Assembly (NCBI GenBank): GCA_001768555.1
Contig: MEOD01000107.1
Coordinates: forward strand, 1-51,898
Direction of reading: 5' to 3'
Length of the DNA: 51,898 bases
From: Bacteroidetes bacterium GWF2_29_10
GTDB lineage: Bacteria > Bacteroidota > Bacteroidia > Bacteroidales > GWE2-29-8
Shown here: positions 16,220 to 23,472 of the stretch, piece after piece
Position numbering within the stretch: position 1 is the first letter of the stretch
Layout: every line of letters begins with the position of its first letter
The notes under the pieces: model-generated
The model's input: only the letters and a program-made list of their open reading frames with translations
Databases searched by the model: none
Told to the model about the DNA's origin: nothing
Translations under genes and position numbers: made by a program

Positions 16220-16573
16220 ATGATTAAAATTGCCATTCCTTGTTCATGTAATAATACAATAGAAGAATATTTTGAAAAAGGACAACAATATTTGCTTATA
16301 ACAATAATAAACAATATTATAGTAAATAAAGAATTAATAAAAATTACAGGAGGTTGTGCTTTTAAAACTAATGTTCTTGAAATTTTAAATAATCATAAAA
16401 TAAAACTTTTACTTGTTAATTCAATAAGTGAAAAGATAAATTGTTTATTAAATTATTATGGAATAGCAATAATAAAAAATTGTAAAGGAGATATAAACAA
16501 TTTAATAGATTTATATTTAAGTGGAGATTTAGAACTATTAAATAAAAAAGAATTAGAACAACAAATTAATTAA
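16220..16573 (+). CDS. NifX/NifB-like protein (3 of 5), diverged
   Basis: 117 aa. It aligns with the protein at 18559 along its whole length: shared motifs are MxKIAxPxxxNNTxEE(Y/H)F, the middle GGCA-K-N and NYYGI followed by a KGD/KGN. The HFGHC ligand motif is degraded to YFEKGQQ, so the first metal site is probably lost, while the Gly-Gly-Cys-Ala site remains. The start at 16220 lies 20 nt after the hairpin. It is probably a diverged duplicate of the later copy. Confidence 0.75.
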   Translation: MIKIAIPCSCNNTIEEYFEKGQQYLLITIINNIIVNKELIKITGGCAFKTNVLEILNNHKIKLLLVNSISEKINCLLNYYGIAIIKNCKGDINNLIDLYLSGDLELLNKKELEQQIN

Positions 16574-16609
16574 ATAAAATTTATTGTATAACATCAAAAA
16601 TAAAAAATT

Positions 16610-17755
16610 ATGAACATGAAAACATTAAATATTTTAACTCATGCTGCCCGAATACTTGTAGGGTTAGTTTTTATATTTTCTGCATTTGTAAAAGGGGTTG
16701 ACCCAATGGGTTTAAATTTCAAATTAGAAGATTATTTTATTGCTTATAAAATGAGTTTTTTATTACCTTTAGCATTACCAGCAGCAATATTTTTTATCCT
16801 TTTAGAATTTCTAATAGGAGTATCATTAATATTTGGCACTCAAATGTTTATAACCGCATGGGCTTTATTTCTAACCATGTCTTATTTTACAATATTAACA
16901 TTAATTTCAGCAATAACAAACAGTGTTGATGATTGTGGTTGTTTTGGAGATGCTATTGTACTAACTAATTGGGAAACTTTTTTTAAAAATGTATTTTTAA
17001 TGCTACCTACTATTTTAATATTTATTAGACGTAAAAAATTTAATCAAATATTTGGCATAAAAACAGAATGGGGTATTATATGTTCTTCTATATTGCTAAT
17101 GCTTTGCATTGACCTATGGGGATTACTTTATGAACCAATTATAGATTTTCGTCCATGGAAAGTTAATAGTGATATAAAGCAAAAATTAATAGGGACACCT
17201 GCTGAATCTAAATTTTTTATTGAATATAAAAATCCACAAACAGGAGAAGTAAAAAAATACCTTTCTACAGAAATACCATACAATGATTCTAATTGGGTTA
17301 ACCAAAATTGGCAATTTGTAAAAACAACAGAAGAAGTTACAAAATCAGCAATTCCTCCAAAAATATTAAAATTTGCAATAATAGATAACAATGGGGATGA
17401 TTATATGGATGAATTTATAAATTACAAAGGAGCTTCATTATGGATTATTTCTTATGATTTAAAAGAAGCAAATCTTCATGCTTTAAATAAAATAGATAAA
17501 ATTGTAAAAGAAGCAAAAACAGAAAATATTAATGTTATTGGAATAACAGGAACTTCAAACAACGAAATTTCAGAAATATTAAACAATAGAGAATATTCAT
17601 TCAACTTTTATTCTTCAGATGATATTGTTCTTAAAACAGTACTACGATCAAACCCAGGTGTTATGCTGATAAACAATGGTGTAATTATTCAAAAATGGGC
17701 ACATAGATGTTTCCCTGAAAACTTTGAAGAAATTCAAAAGTTAATTATACCTTAA
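16610..17755 (+). CDS. DoxX/MauE-like membrane protein with C-terminal thioredoxin-like domain (BT_3928-type)
   Basis: 381 aa. About five transmembrane helices lie in residues 11-175, with the motif DDCGCFGD (Cys109 and Cys111) as in MauE/DoxX relatives. The C-terminal half (about 245-381) looks like a periplasmic thioredoxin-fold domain but lacks an obvious CxxC. This architecture is widespread in Bacteroidetes and is linked to thiol or quinone redox chemistry at the inner membrane. In this sulfur cluster it could connect periplasmic thiols to the quinone pool; that role is inferred. Confidence 0.82.
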   Translation: MNMKTLNILTHAARILVGLVFIFSAFVKGVDPMGLNFKLEDYFIAYKMSFLLPLALPAAIFFILLEFLIGVSLIFGTQMFITAWALFLTMSYFTILTLISAITNSVDDCGCFGDAIVLTNWETFFKNVFLMLPTILIFIRRKKFNQIFGIKTEWGIICSSILLMLCIDLWGLLYEPIIDFRPWKVNSDIKQKLIGTPAESKFFIEYKNPQTGEVKKYLSTEIPYNDSNWVNQNWQFVKTTEEVTKSAIPPKILKFAIIDNNGDDYMDEFINYKGASLWIISYDLKEANLHALNKIDKIVKEAKTENINVIGITGTSNNEISEILNNREYSFNFYSSDDIVLKTVLRSNPGVMLINNGVIIQKWAHRCFPENFEEIQKLIIP

Positions 17756-17814
17756 ATTTTTAATTTAATTATTTGTATCTAAATTAAGTAAATATTATTT
17801 GGATTATTTTATAT

Positions 17815-17822
17815 TATCTTTG
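17815..17822 (+). promoter_or_regulatory. -7 box of the DUF134 gene
   Basis: Perfect TATCTTTG 18 nt before the ATG at 17841; a TTTG at 17798-17801 is nearby but closer than the normal spacing. It shows that an apparent longer frame starting at 17799 is not translated from there. Confidence 0.55.
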
Positions 17823-17840
17823 CAAAGTTTTAAAATAATT

Positions 17841-18215
17841 ATGGCAAGAAAAAAGAATATAAGAAACATAACAGATTTACCTTCTTTCAATGGATTTAAG
17901 CCTATTGGGATTAAAAATACGGATTCAATAATACTTCTATCGGATGAATACGAAACAATTCGCTTGATAGATTATAACGGCTTAAAACAAGAAGAAGTGG
18001 CTGAAATAATGAATGTTTCCAGACCCACGGTAACAAGAATCTACGAAAAAGCGAGAATAAAAATATCAAAAGCTATAATTGAAGGTAAAAGTCTATTATT
18101 TCATATTGAAGACATAAACATTAATCAAGGATGGCAAGAATGTGTTGAATGTGGGATGAAGTTTAATCTATTTGAAGGTGAAACTAATATAAAATGCCCT
18201 ATTTGTAATATCTAA
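17841..18215 (+). CDS. DUF134 family DNA-binding protein
   Basis: 124 aa from the ATG at 17841. A sigma-region-4-like helix-turn-helix spans about 48-78 (LKQEEVAEIMNVSRPTVTR). A C-terminal zinc-ribbon-like pair follows: Cys101/Cys104 and Cys119/Cys122. DUF134 proteins are found beside NifX-like and MinD-ferredoxin genes in many anaerobes and are presumed transcription regulators. It has its own promoter and is followed 12 nt later by two NifX-like genes, so it is a good candidate regulator of the cluster. The signal is unknown. Confidence 0.88.
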   Translation: MARKKNIRNITDLPSFNGFKPIGIKNTDSIILLSDEYETIRLIDYNGLKQEEVAEIMNVSRPTVTRIYEKARIKISKAIIEGKSLLFHIEDININQGWQECVECGMKFNLFEGETNIKCPICNI

Positions 18216-18227
18216 AAAATAAAATCA

Positions 18228-18554
18228 ATGTCAATAATAGGAATAACTACAACATTAAATAATATAGAAAAAGGATATGTTGATTTAAGTTTTGGGAGAT
18301 GTGAATACTTCCTTATATTAAATACAGAAAAAACTTCTTTTGAGTTTTATGAAAATATTTACAAAAAAAATAAAGATAATGCAGGAATTGATTCTATTGA
18401 ATTTCTGAAACAAAAAGGAGTAGATATGATTATTACAGGAAATATTGGCAGTAAAGTGATGGAATGCATTGACAGATATAAAATACGACTAATTATTGCT
18501 AAAGAAAATAATTTAAAATTAGATAATATTATTAAAAAATTAAAACTAAATTAA
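18228..18554 (+). CDS. NifX/NifB-like protein (4 of 5)
   Basis: 108 aa. It contains the family segment DLSFGRCEYFLILN (like SRFGRC in the protein at 8978) and GVDMIITGNIGSKVMECI in the second half. Twelve nt separate it from the DUF134 gene and 4 nt from the next gene, so all three are cotranscribed. The Phe-Gly-Arg-Cys motif suggests the same ligand class as the 8978 protein. Confidence 0.83.
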   Translation: MSIIGITTTLNNIEKGYVDLSFGRCEYFLILNTEKTSFEFYENIYKKNKDNAGIDSIEFLKQKGVDMIITGNIGSKVMECIDRYKIRLIIAKENNLKLDNIIKKLKLN

Positions 18555-18558
18555 TTCT

Positions 18559-18921
18559 ATGAAAAAAATAGCGTTTCCTTTAGCAGAAAATAATACTGTT
18601 GAAGAACATTTTGGACATTGTCAAAAATACCTAATAGCTAGTGTTGATAATAATGTTGTAAAAAACAAAGAAATAATAACAATTGAAGGAGGATGTGCTT
18701 GCAAAAGCAATCTTGTTGAAATTTTTAAAAATAATAATGTGAATGTTTTAATAGTAAACTCTATAGGGGAAAACGCAATTAGTATATTTAACTATTATGG
18801 AATAGAAGTATTTAAAGGATGTAAAGGTAATATTGACGAATTAATAGAATCTTATTTAAATAAAAAATTAAAAGATTCCAATGTAACTTGTTCGCACCAC
18901 GATAATTGTAATCACTCTTAA
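18559..18921 (+). CDS. NifX/NifB-like protein (5 of 5) with His/Cys-rich tail
   Basis: 120 aa. It has an intact HFGHCQKYLIA motif near residue 18, a central GGCACKSN, and a C-terminal metal-binding-like tail (CSHHDNCNHS). It is the intact counterpart of the degenerate protein at 16220. The tail with four His and two Cys suggests metal or cluster binding. It ends the DUF134 operon. Confidence 0.87.
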   Translation: MKKIAFPLAENNTVEEHFGHCQKYLIASVDNNVVKNKEIITIEGGCACKSNLVEIFKNNNVNVLIVNSIGENAISIFNYYGIEVFKGCKGNIDELIESYLNKKLKDSNVTCSHHDNCNHS

Positions 18922-18987
18922 AAGAATTTTAAAAAAAACAATTATCAATCAAAACCTTATAAAACTTTATATTTTTAAAAAAATAAT

Positions 18988-18995
18988 TAATTTTG
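18988..18995 (+). promoter_or_regulatory. -7 box of the second gamma-lyase gene
   Basis: TAATTTTG, a perfect TAnnTTTG, 25 nt before the ATG at 19020. It excludes the TTG at 18993 as a translation start. No clear -33 TTTG is seen. Confidence 0.5.
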
Positions 18996-19019
18996 CAGAA
19001 ATCAATAAATATAAACAAT

Positions 19020-20204
19020 ATGAAAGATCATAAAAACTTAGCATTTGATTCTCTTCTTATTCATGGTGGAGACATTGAAGATACTTATGGAAGTGCAGTA
19101 GTTCCTATTTACCAAACATCAACATTTGCATTTAAAGATGTGAACCACGGGGCACGTTTATTTGCAGGAGAAGAAGATGGATTCATCTATACAAGAATAG
19201 GAAATCCAACAATATCTGCTCTTGAAAATTGTGTTGCAGGACTAGAAAATGGATTTGGAGGTATTGCAACAAGTTCAGGAATGGGAGCAGTTAATTCAGT
19301 TTATTTAGCTTTTCTTCATAGTGGAGACCACATAGTTAGTACAGATGCTGTTTATGGTCCAGCAAGAGTCGTTATTGAAAATTACTATTCAAAACTTGGT
19401 ATTGAATATTCTTATGTTGACACATCTAATATTCAAAATATTATTGACGCAATACGTCCTAATACGAAGATGTTATATATAGAAACACCAGCAAACCCAA
19501 CTATCGCTCTAACAGATTTAAAAAAATGTGCAGATATAGCCAAGAAAAACAATTTAGTTTTTGTTGTTGATAATACTTTCTGTAGCCCTTATTTACAAAA
19601 ACCTTTAGATTTTGGAGCAGATATAGTATTACACTCTGTAACAAAATTTATTAATGGACATGCCGACATCGTTGGAGGTATTATTGTAGCAAAAACACAA
19701 GAACATTATAAAACTGTAAGAGGCGCGATGGTTACTATGGGATTTAATATGGATCCACATCAAGCATACCTAGTACTTAGAGGTTTGAAAACATTATCAA
19801 TAAGAATGGATAGAGCTCAAGAGAATGCAATTAAAGTTGCTGATTTCTTGGAAAATCATCCAAAAATAGAATGGATAAAATACCCAGGTTTAAAATCATT
19901 TGCACAATACGAGCTTGCTAAAGAACAAATGGATGGACCTGGAGCAATGATTAGCTTTGGAGTAAAAGGAGGCTTAGAAGCAGGGAAAATCTTAATGAAC
20001 AATGTAAAACTTGCTCTTTTGGCTGTTTCCTTAGGAGGAGTTGAAACATTAATACAACATCCAGCGTCTATGACTCACTCAAAAATGGCAAAAGAAGCTA
20101 AATTAAAAGCAGGAATAACTGACGAATTAGTTAGATATTCTGTTGGAATTGAAGATGTTAATGATATAATTAATGATTTAAAGCAAGCTTTAGAAAAAAT
20201 TTAA
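19020..20204 (+). CDS. PLP-dependent trans-sulfuration enzyme, methionine gamma-lyase / cystathionine gamma-lyase type (copy 2)
   Basis: 394 aa from the ATG at 19020. It is highly similar to the protein at 13763 throughout (identical stretches TRIGNPT, DNTFCSPYLQKPLD, HSVTKFINGHADIVGG). The PLP lysine is Lys209. It likewise has Pro in place of the methionine gamma-lyase active-site Cys (YGPARV). A separate promoter suggests it is regulated apart from copy 1, which is in the hdr operon. Both probably cleave C-S bonds of sulfur amino acids; the duplication may separate substrates. Confidence 0.9.
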   Translation: MKDHKNLAFDSLLIHGGDIEDTYGSAVVPIYQTSTFAFKDVNHGARLFAGEEDGFIYTRIGNPTISALENCVAGLENGFGGIATSSGMGAVNSVYLAFLHSGDHIVSTDAVYGPARVVIENYYSKLGIEYSYVDTSNIQNIIDAIRPNTKMLYIETPANPTIALTDLKKCADIAKKNNLVFVVDNTFCSPYLQKPLDFGADIVLHSVTKFINGHADIVGGIIVAKTQEHYKTVRGAMVTMGFNMDPHQAYLVLRGLKTLSIRMDRAQENAIKVADFLENHPKIEWIKYPGLKSFAQYELAKEQMDGPGAMISFGVKGGLEAGKILMNNVKLALLAVSLGGVETLIQHPASMTHSKMAKEAKLKAGITDELVRYSVGIEDVNDIINDLKQALEKI

Positions 20205-20224
20205 TTTATTATTAAAATTTTACG

Positions 20225-20232
20225 TATCTTTG
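20225..20232 (+). promoter_or_regulatory. -7 box of tRNA-Arg
   Basis: Perfect TATCTTTG ending 6 nt before the tRNA 5' end, so the transcript would start almost at the mature 5' end. Confidence 0.55.
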
Positions 20233-20238
20233 TAAGGC

Positions 20239-20312
20239 GATCTCGTAGCATAATTGGATAGTGCATCTGACTACGAATCAGAAGGTTGGGGGTTCGAGTC
20301 CCTCCGGGATCA
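20239..20312 (+). tRNA. tRNA-Arg (anticodon ACG)
   Basis: 74 nt cloverleaf. Acceptor arms GATCTCG and CGGGATC pair over 7 bp (one G-T). The anticodon stem TCTGA/TCAGA encloses CTACGAA (anticodon ACG), and the T arm contains GGTTCGAGTCC. The discriminator base is A and CCA is not encoded. An A at position 34 is normally deaminated to inosine by TadA. Confidence 0.93.
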
Positions 20313-20322
20313 CTAAGCAATA

Positions 20323-20353
20323 AAAAAGCCCTAATTTTTAGGGCTTTTTTTTA
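20323..20353 (+). terminator. Terminator of tRNA-Arg
   Basis: AAAAAGCCCTAA, a short loop and TTAGGGCTTTTTTTT form a stable GC-centred stem with a long T tract. Confidence 0.85.
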
Positions 20354-20360
20354 TTACTAT

Positions 20361-20622
20361 GTCGTCCTAAAAAAGTTTACACTTTTGTGGTTAAAAATTC
20401 TATTACAAATTTACTTTTTTTTTTGCTAATATCTCCATAACCAAATGAGCGCATTCATTGACTAATAGATCCGTGATAATCATTAATAATTGCATGTTTC
20501 TCGGAAACACTAGAAAAATGCCACGCTTTTCGCTTTGTTTTTGATTCAGTTAATCCTAAAATAAGTTTACATCCTTTTTTCATAATTCTATTTTTATGTG
20601 TAAACCTATTTTAGGACGAGAC
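20361..20622 (-). mobile_element. 262-bp MITE-like element / internally deleted IS, copy B
   Basis: Both ends carry the same inverted terminal motif: GTCGTCCTAAAAAAGTTTACAC on the left, and on the right (minus strand) GTCTCGTCCTAAAATAGG plus GTTTACAC. On the minus strand a frame starts at 20583 with MKKGCKLILGLTESKTKRKA, runs about 42 codons (through WHFSSVSEKHAIINDYHG), and is broken by a stop. It looks like the start of a transposase ORF. It lies just behind the tRNA-Arg terminator. Related ends occur at 3593 and 41054. Confidence 0.6.
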
Positions 20623-20775
20623 AGCATGTAAAAAAAAATCTACCAATAACTTAAACTAAGAAATAGATTAAATAATTGGTAGATTGTGAGAGAAAAACTT
20701 ATTGAAATAAAACTATGAATTACATTTTAAAATAAAGCATAATGAAACATTAAGCATTCCTATTTAGTATATATA

Positions 20776-21297
20776 TTACCATTTCAAATCTGTAAATACA
20801 CCTGTTGTAATTACTTTTTTAACATTTGGATCATCTTGATCTACAGCAGTAAAATTAAAAGTTCCAGAAATTGTTTTTCCAGCAGCATCAAATTTGGTAA
20901 TAGTAATTTTATCAGTAGTAAGACCATCATTTGTTGATTCAAATTCTGTTGATGGTTCTATATTAGAATCTTTATAATATCCTTTAGCATTTATACCAGT
21001 ATTGTTTTCACCTATAGGGAAAGTTTTGTTTACAGCAATACTATCATACACCATGTATATAATCATCGATTTTGTATTATTAGCATTATTGCCTTGTACC
21101 ATAAGTACACCTGAATATAATGTAGCTTTTCCTGTAGTAGTAGTATAATCCACACCATCAATTTTTGCTTTAAAATTATCAGTAACAGTAGGAGTTACAG
21201 TTTCAGGTGTAGTAGTTTCTTCATCCTTTTTACATCCTACAAATACTATTGTTGCTAAAATTATCATCAAAGCAGTTGTTTTTAAAATTTTATTCAT
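20776..21297 (-). CDS. Small lipoprotein, DUF6252-like
   Basis: 173 aa. Lipoprotein signal with lipobox FVGC: Cys21 is preceded by a hydrophobic helix (ALMIILATIVFVG). A Thr/Pro/Glu-rich linker (EETTTPETVTPTVTD) tethers a beta-rich domain (about 43-173) starting NFKAKIDGVDY, which resembles the small secreted domains of this family in Bacteroidetes. It is an isolated gene in a decayed, mobile-element-rich stretch, with a GC-richer leader of about 120 bp upstream. The function is unknown. Confidence 0.8.
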   Translation of the reverse strand: MNKILKTTALMIILATIVFVGCKKDEETTTPETVTPTVTDNFKAKIDGVDYTTTTGKATLYSGVLMVQGNNANNTKSMIIYMVYDSIAVNKTFPIGENNTGINAKGYYKDSNIEPSTEFESTNDGLTTDKITITKFDAAGKTISGTFNFTAVDQDDPNVKKVITTGVFTDLKW

Positions 21298-21420
21298 TAT
21301 TTTTTAGTTTTTTTAGTTTCCCTACTCGTAAGGCTTTTCGGTTGCGCCCCGTTTTTTTAAGTGATTTCTGGACTCCACTTTTTTTTGTTTTGTCACTTTG
21401 GGATGTCAACCCTATTTTAT
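21298..21420 (-). ncRNA. Candidate structured leader upstream of the lipoprotein gene
   Basis: Read on the minus strand, this block ahead of the ATG is less AT-rich than its surroundings and has several pairings: AAGTGAC with a later TCACTT enclosing TGGAGTCCA, CGG/CCG around GGCGCAA, and CCTTA-CGAG-TAGGG as a tetraloop hairpin. No riboswitch class I know matches. It could be a regulatory leader, or a dispersed repeat element. Confidence 0.3.
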
Positions 21421-21927
21421 AGACAAACATTAAAATTATTTTTACAAAAATACAAATTATACTTTTTAAAAAAAATATACTTTAAAAAAAATACGATGCA
21501 TAGAATAAATAATCATATCTATTTAAACTGAATGCAACAACTATAATCGTCGAATATATTGCTTAACACATCTTTACAAATATGTGTTTTGAATGTTTAT
21601 TTTATTTTTAACATCCAAAATTACTCAATCCAATAGATTGATTATTTTTCATGTATTGCCTTGCAACAGTATCGAAATGGATCCTTTGCACGAAAATAAT
21701 AAATCTAATAAGTAGCTTCTAATAATTTTACCATATCCTTTATTTGTTTGATTTCTTCTTGCTACTGTTGTATTATTTGTCCAGTTGAAAAATTTCGAAA
21801 AATCAGTACAAATATTTTATATATAACATCCTTTTTTTATTCGTTTTACTATTTTTCCCATATTTTTGTAAAATAACTACAACGAAAGATTTGCTACATA
21901 ATAAAATAATTAGATTAAGATAAAGAG
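21421..21927. other. Intergenic DNA, possibly decayed
   Basis: No supported gene. On the minus strand a short frame around 21670-21810 (NTTVARRNQTNKGYGK) could be a fossil of a longer gene but has no recognisable family. TGCCTTGCAAC at about 21658 recurs near 41228, and TTGCAAC again near 44012, in other intergenic regions. Confidence 0.35.
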
Positions 21928-22527
21928 GTGAAGGGACAAGCGGGGAATTGGGAAAAGGCTTATTACAAAAAATGTTTTGTTAGGAGATGGATAAATTTCA
22001 AAATAAATATTGCATATCGTCTGCCCGATTACAATCGTGGGATTATGGTAGCAATTCAGCCTATTTTATTACCATTTGTACGTTGGGGTCGTGAATATTT
22101 TTTTGGTAAATTCGTGGATATACCCGTAGAGACGCCCAATTTGGGCGTCTCTACAATAATGCAATTATCCGAAATTGGTAAATTTGCAGAAAAATTTTTA
22201 ATAGAAATTCCCAAACATTTTCCGTTTATCGAATTGGGTAATTTTGAGGTAACGCCCAATCACGTTCATTGTATTTTGATTATTAACAAAAATACGGATA
22301 CGATGGGGAACGAAAAATGGAAATTAGGAACCGTTTGGGTTGTCATTAATCAATACAAAAGAATTGTAACAATAAATGCCCGTAAAATCCATCCTGATTT
22401 TGGTTGGCAAACCCGTTTTTATGATCACATATTCAAAATGCCGAATAAATTTGAACGCATTCAAAATTATATTGTAAACAATCCCATAAATTGGTGTACC
22501 GATAAATTATATATCAACAATACCTAA
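21928..22527 (+). CDS. REP-associated tyrosine transposase (RAYT, Y1 family), degenerate
   Basis: 199 codons from GTG. The HUH motif lies in TPNHVHCILII. The C-terminal region WQTRFYDHIF...FERIQNYIVNNPINW is typical of the family. Two signs of decay: residues about 41-57 are read out of frame, since the alternative frame of the same DNA gives the family strand YGSNSAYFITICTLG and an extra G near 22087 restores the normal frame at GREYFFG. In addition, a perfect 29-bp palindrome sits inside the gene at 22126-22154. RAYTs mobilise REP palindromes by single-strand transposition. I think this copy is inactive. It may be cotranscribed with nothing else. Confidence 0.78.
   Translation: MKGQAGNWEKAYYKKCFVRRWINFKINIAYRLPDYNRGIMVAIQPILLPFVRWGREYFFGKFVDIPVETPNLGVSTIMQLSEIGKFAEKFLIEIPKHFPFIELGNFEVTPNHVHCILIINKNTDTMGNEKWKLGTVWVVINQYKRIVTINARKIHPDFGWQTRFYDHIFKMPNKFERIQNYIVNNPINWCTDKLYINNT
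22126..22154. repeat. REP palindrome inserted in frame inside the RAYT gene
   Basis: Perfect 14-bp arms GTAGAGACGCCCAA and TTGGGCGTCTCTAC around a single T. The coding frame stays open across it (VETPNLGVST), interrupting the family segment between GREYFFGK and MQLSEIGK. Confidence 0.8.
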
Positions 22528-22540
22528 ACAAAGCGAAGCC

Positions 22541-22696
22541 ATGTTTGCAGAAAGAGCACCATTGCGAGAAGAGATATTGGAACTAATTGAAGGAGAAAAA
22601 CCAAGCTTATTACAGTGTAAAACTTTTGGAGAAAGAATTCTTAAAAAACTGATGAACTTTGTAGATAAATTTATTAACGACATGACAGGGAATTAA
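22541..22696 (+). CDS. Small ORF of unknown function or gene remnant
   Basis: 51 codons from the ATG at 22541 (MFAERAPLREEILELIEG...), 14 nt after the RAYT stop. Codon usage is coding-like and the protein is amphipathic. Just past the stop, another frame continues with VANGLDSDSIKFEKVKDKEKR, which hints at a larger broken gene. I recognise no family. Confidence 0.3.
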   Translation: MFAERAPLREEILELIEGEKPSLLQCKTFGERILKKLMNFVDKFINDMTGN

Positions 22697-23472
22697 TGTA
22701 TTGTTGCGAATGGTTTAGATAGTGATAGCATTAAATTTGAGAAAGTAAAAGACAAAGAAAAAAGGATTAATTTGCCAATAGATTGAGCAAACAAACAATA
22801 CGGTTTTACCAAATTATTTAGGAGATACGAAAAGTTTTTAAAGTGCCGTCAATTTTATCATATTGTGTTATTTTGGTTAGTATGCTGATAATTAAAGTGT
22901 AAGGTGATTATTCTTTAAAATAATAAAAAATGAATATGATTTAATTTTGACTGGTTAATCATTTGATTATTAGGGTTAAATGTGGTTTCAAGGCTGGTTA
23001 TCCAGAGTTAAAGGTGAGGTTAAAGTACTCTATATGTGCTTTATATGTGCTCTATATCAAAAATTGATTTTGCTTAAACCCAAAAGTTATTAGCTCCTGT
23101 TATTTAAATTAGAAGGCATTATTTACCAAGAAGAAAAACTTACTTTTTATGTTGATTATAAAAATTAGAATTTACTAATATAGTGGTTTATTCGGAGATA
23201 AAGTAGTGTTTTTGTTTTTTAGATATACTCATGCATTTAACTTACGTGAATTTTGTTATTATTCTAATTTTATTATCCTAATAATCTCGTATTTTTTATT
23301 TTTTTTGAAAAAATATTGATTTATATAAAATTATATTGTACATTTAACGTTTTTCTAATGAAAAATTAAAGCGTTTTTATATCACTTTTAATATTTAATT
23401 TAGAAAAAACAAAGAATGCTTTGAGATAAGCAGGTCATTTAAATAATTATTGAATTATTAATTAAAATAACA
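22697..23472. other. Long intergenic stretch before the DsrE2 operon
   Basis: No supported gene. The first 150 bp look like a decayed reading frame. A short tandem duplication CTCTATATGTGC / TTTATATGTGC is at 23030-23056. The last 200 bp are very AT-rich and must contain the promoter of the operon at 23473, but no clean TAnnTTTG box is visible (GCTTTG at about 23419 is the nearest). Confidence 0.4.

Noticed and set aside
8978-18921. Nitrogenase gene cluster
   Set aside because: NifX/NifB-like small proteins alone do not indicate nitrogen fixation; there is no nifH, nifD, nifK, nifE, nifN or radical-SAM NifB here.
18993-19019. TTG start for the second gamma-lyase
   Set aside because: The codon overlaps the TAATTTTG promoter box, so it would lie upstream of the transcript start.
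21600-21815. Minus-strand frame as a transposase fossil
   Set aside because: A short basic stretch exists, but no family motif or continuous frame supports a call; left as undefined intergenic DNA.
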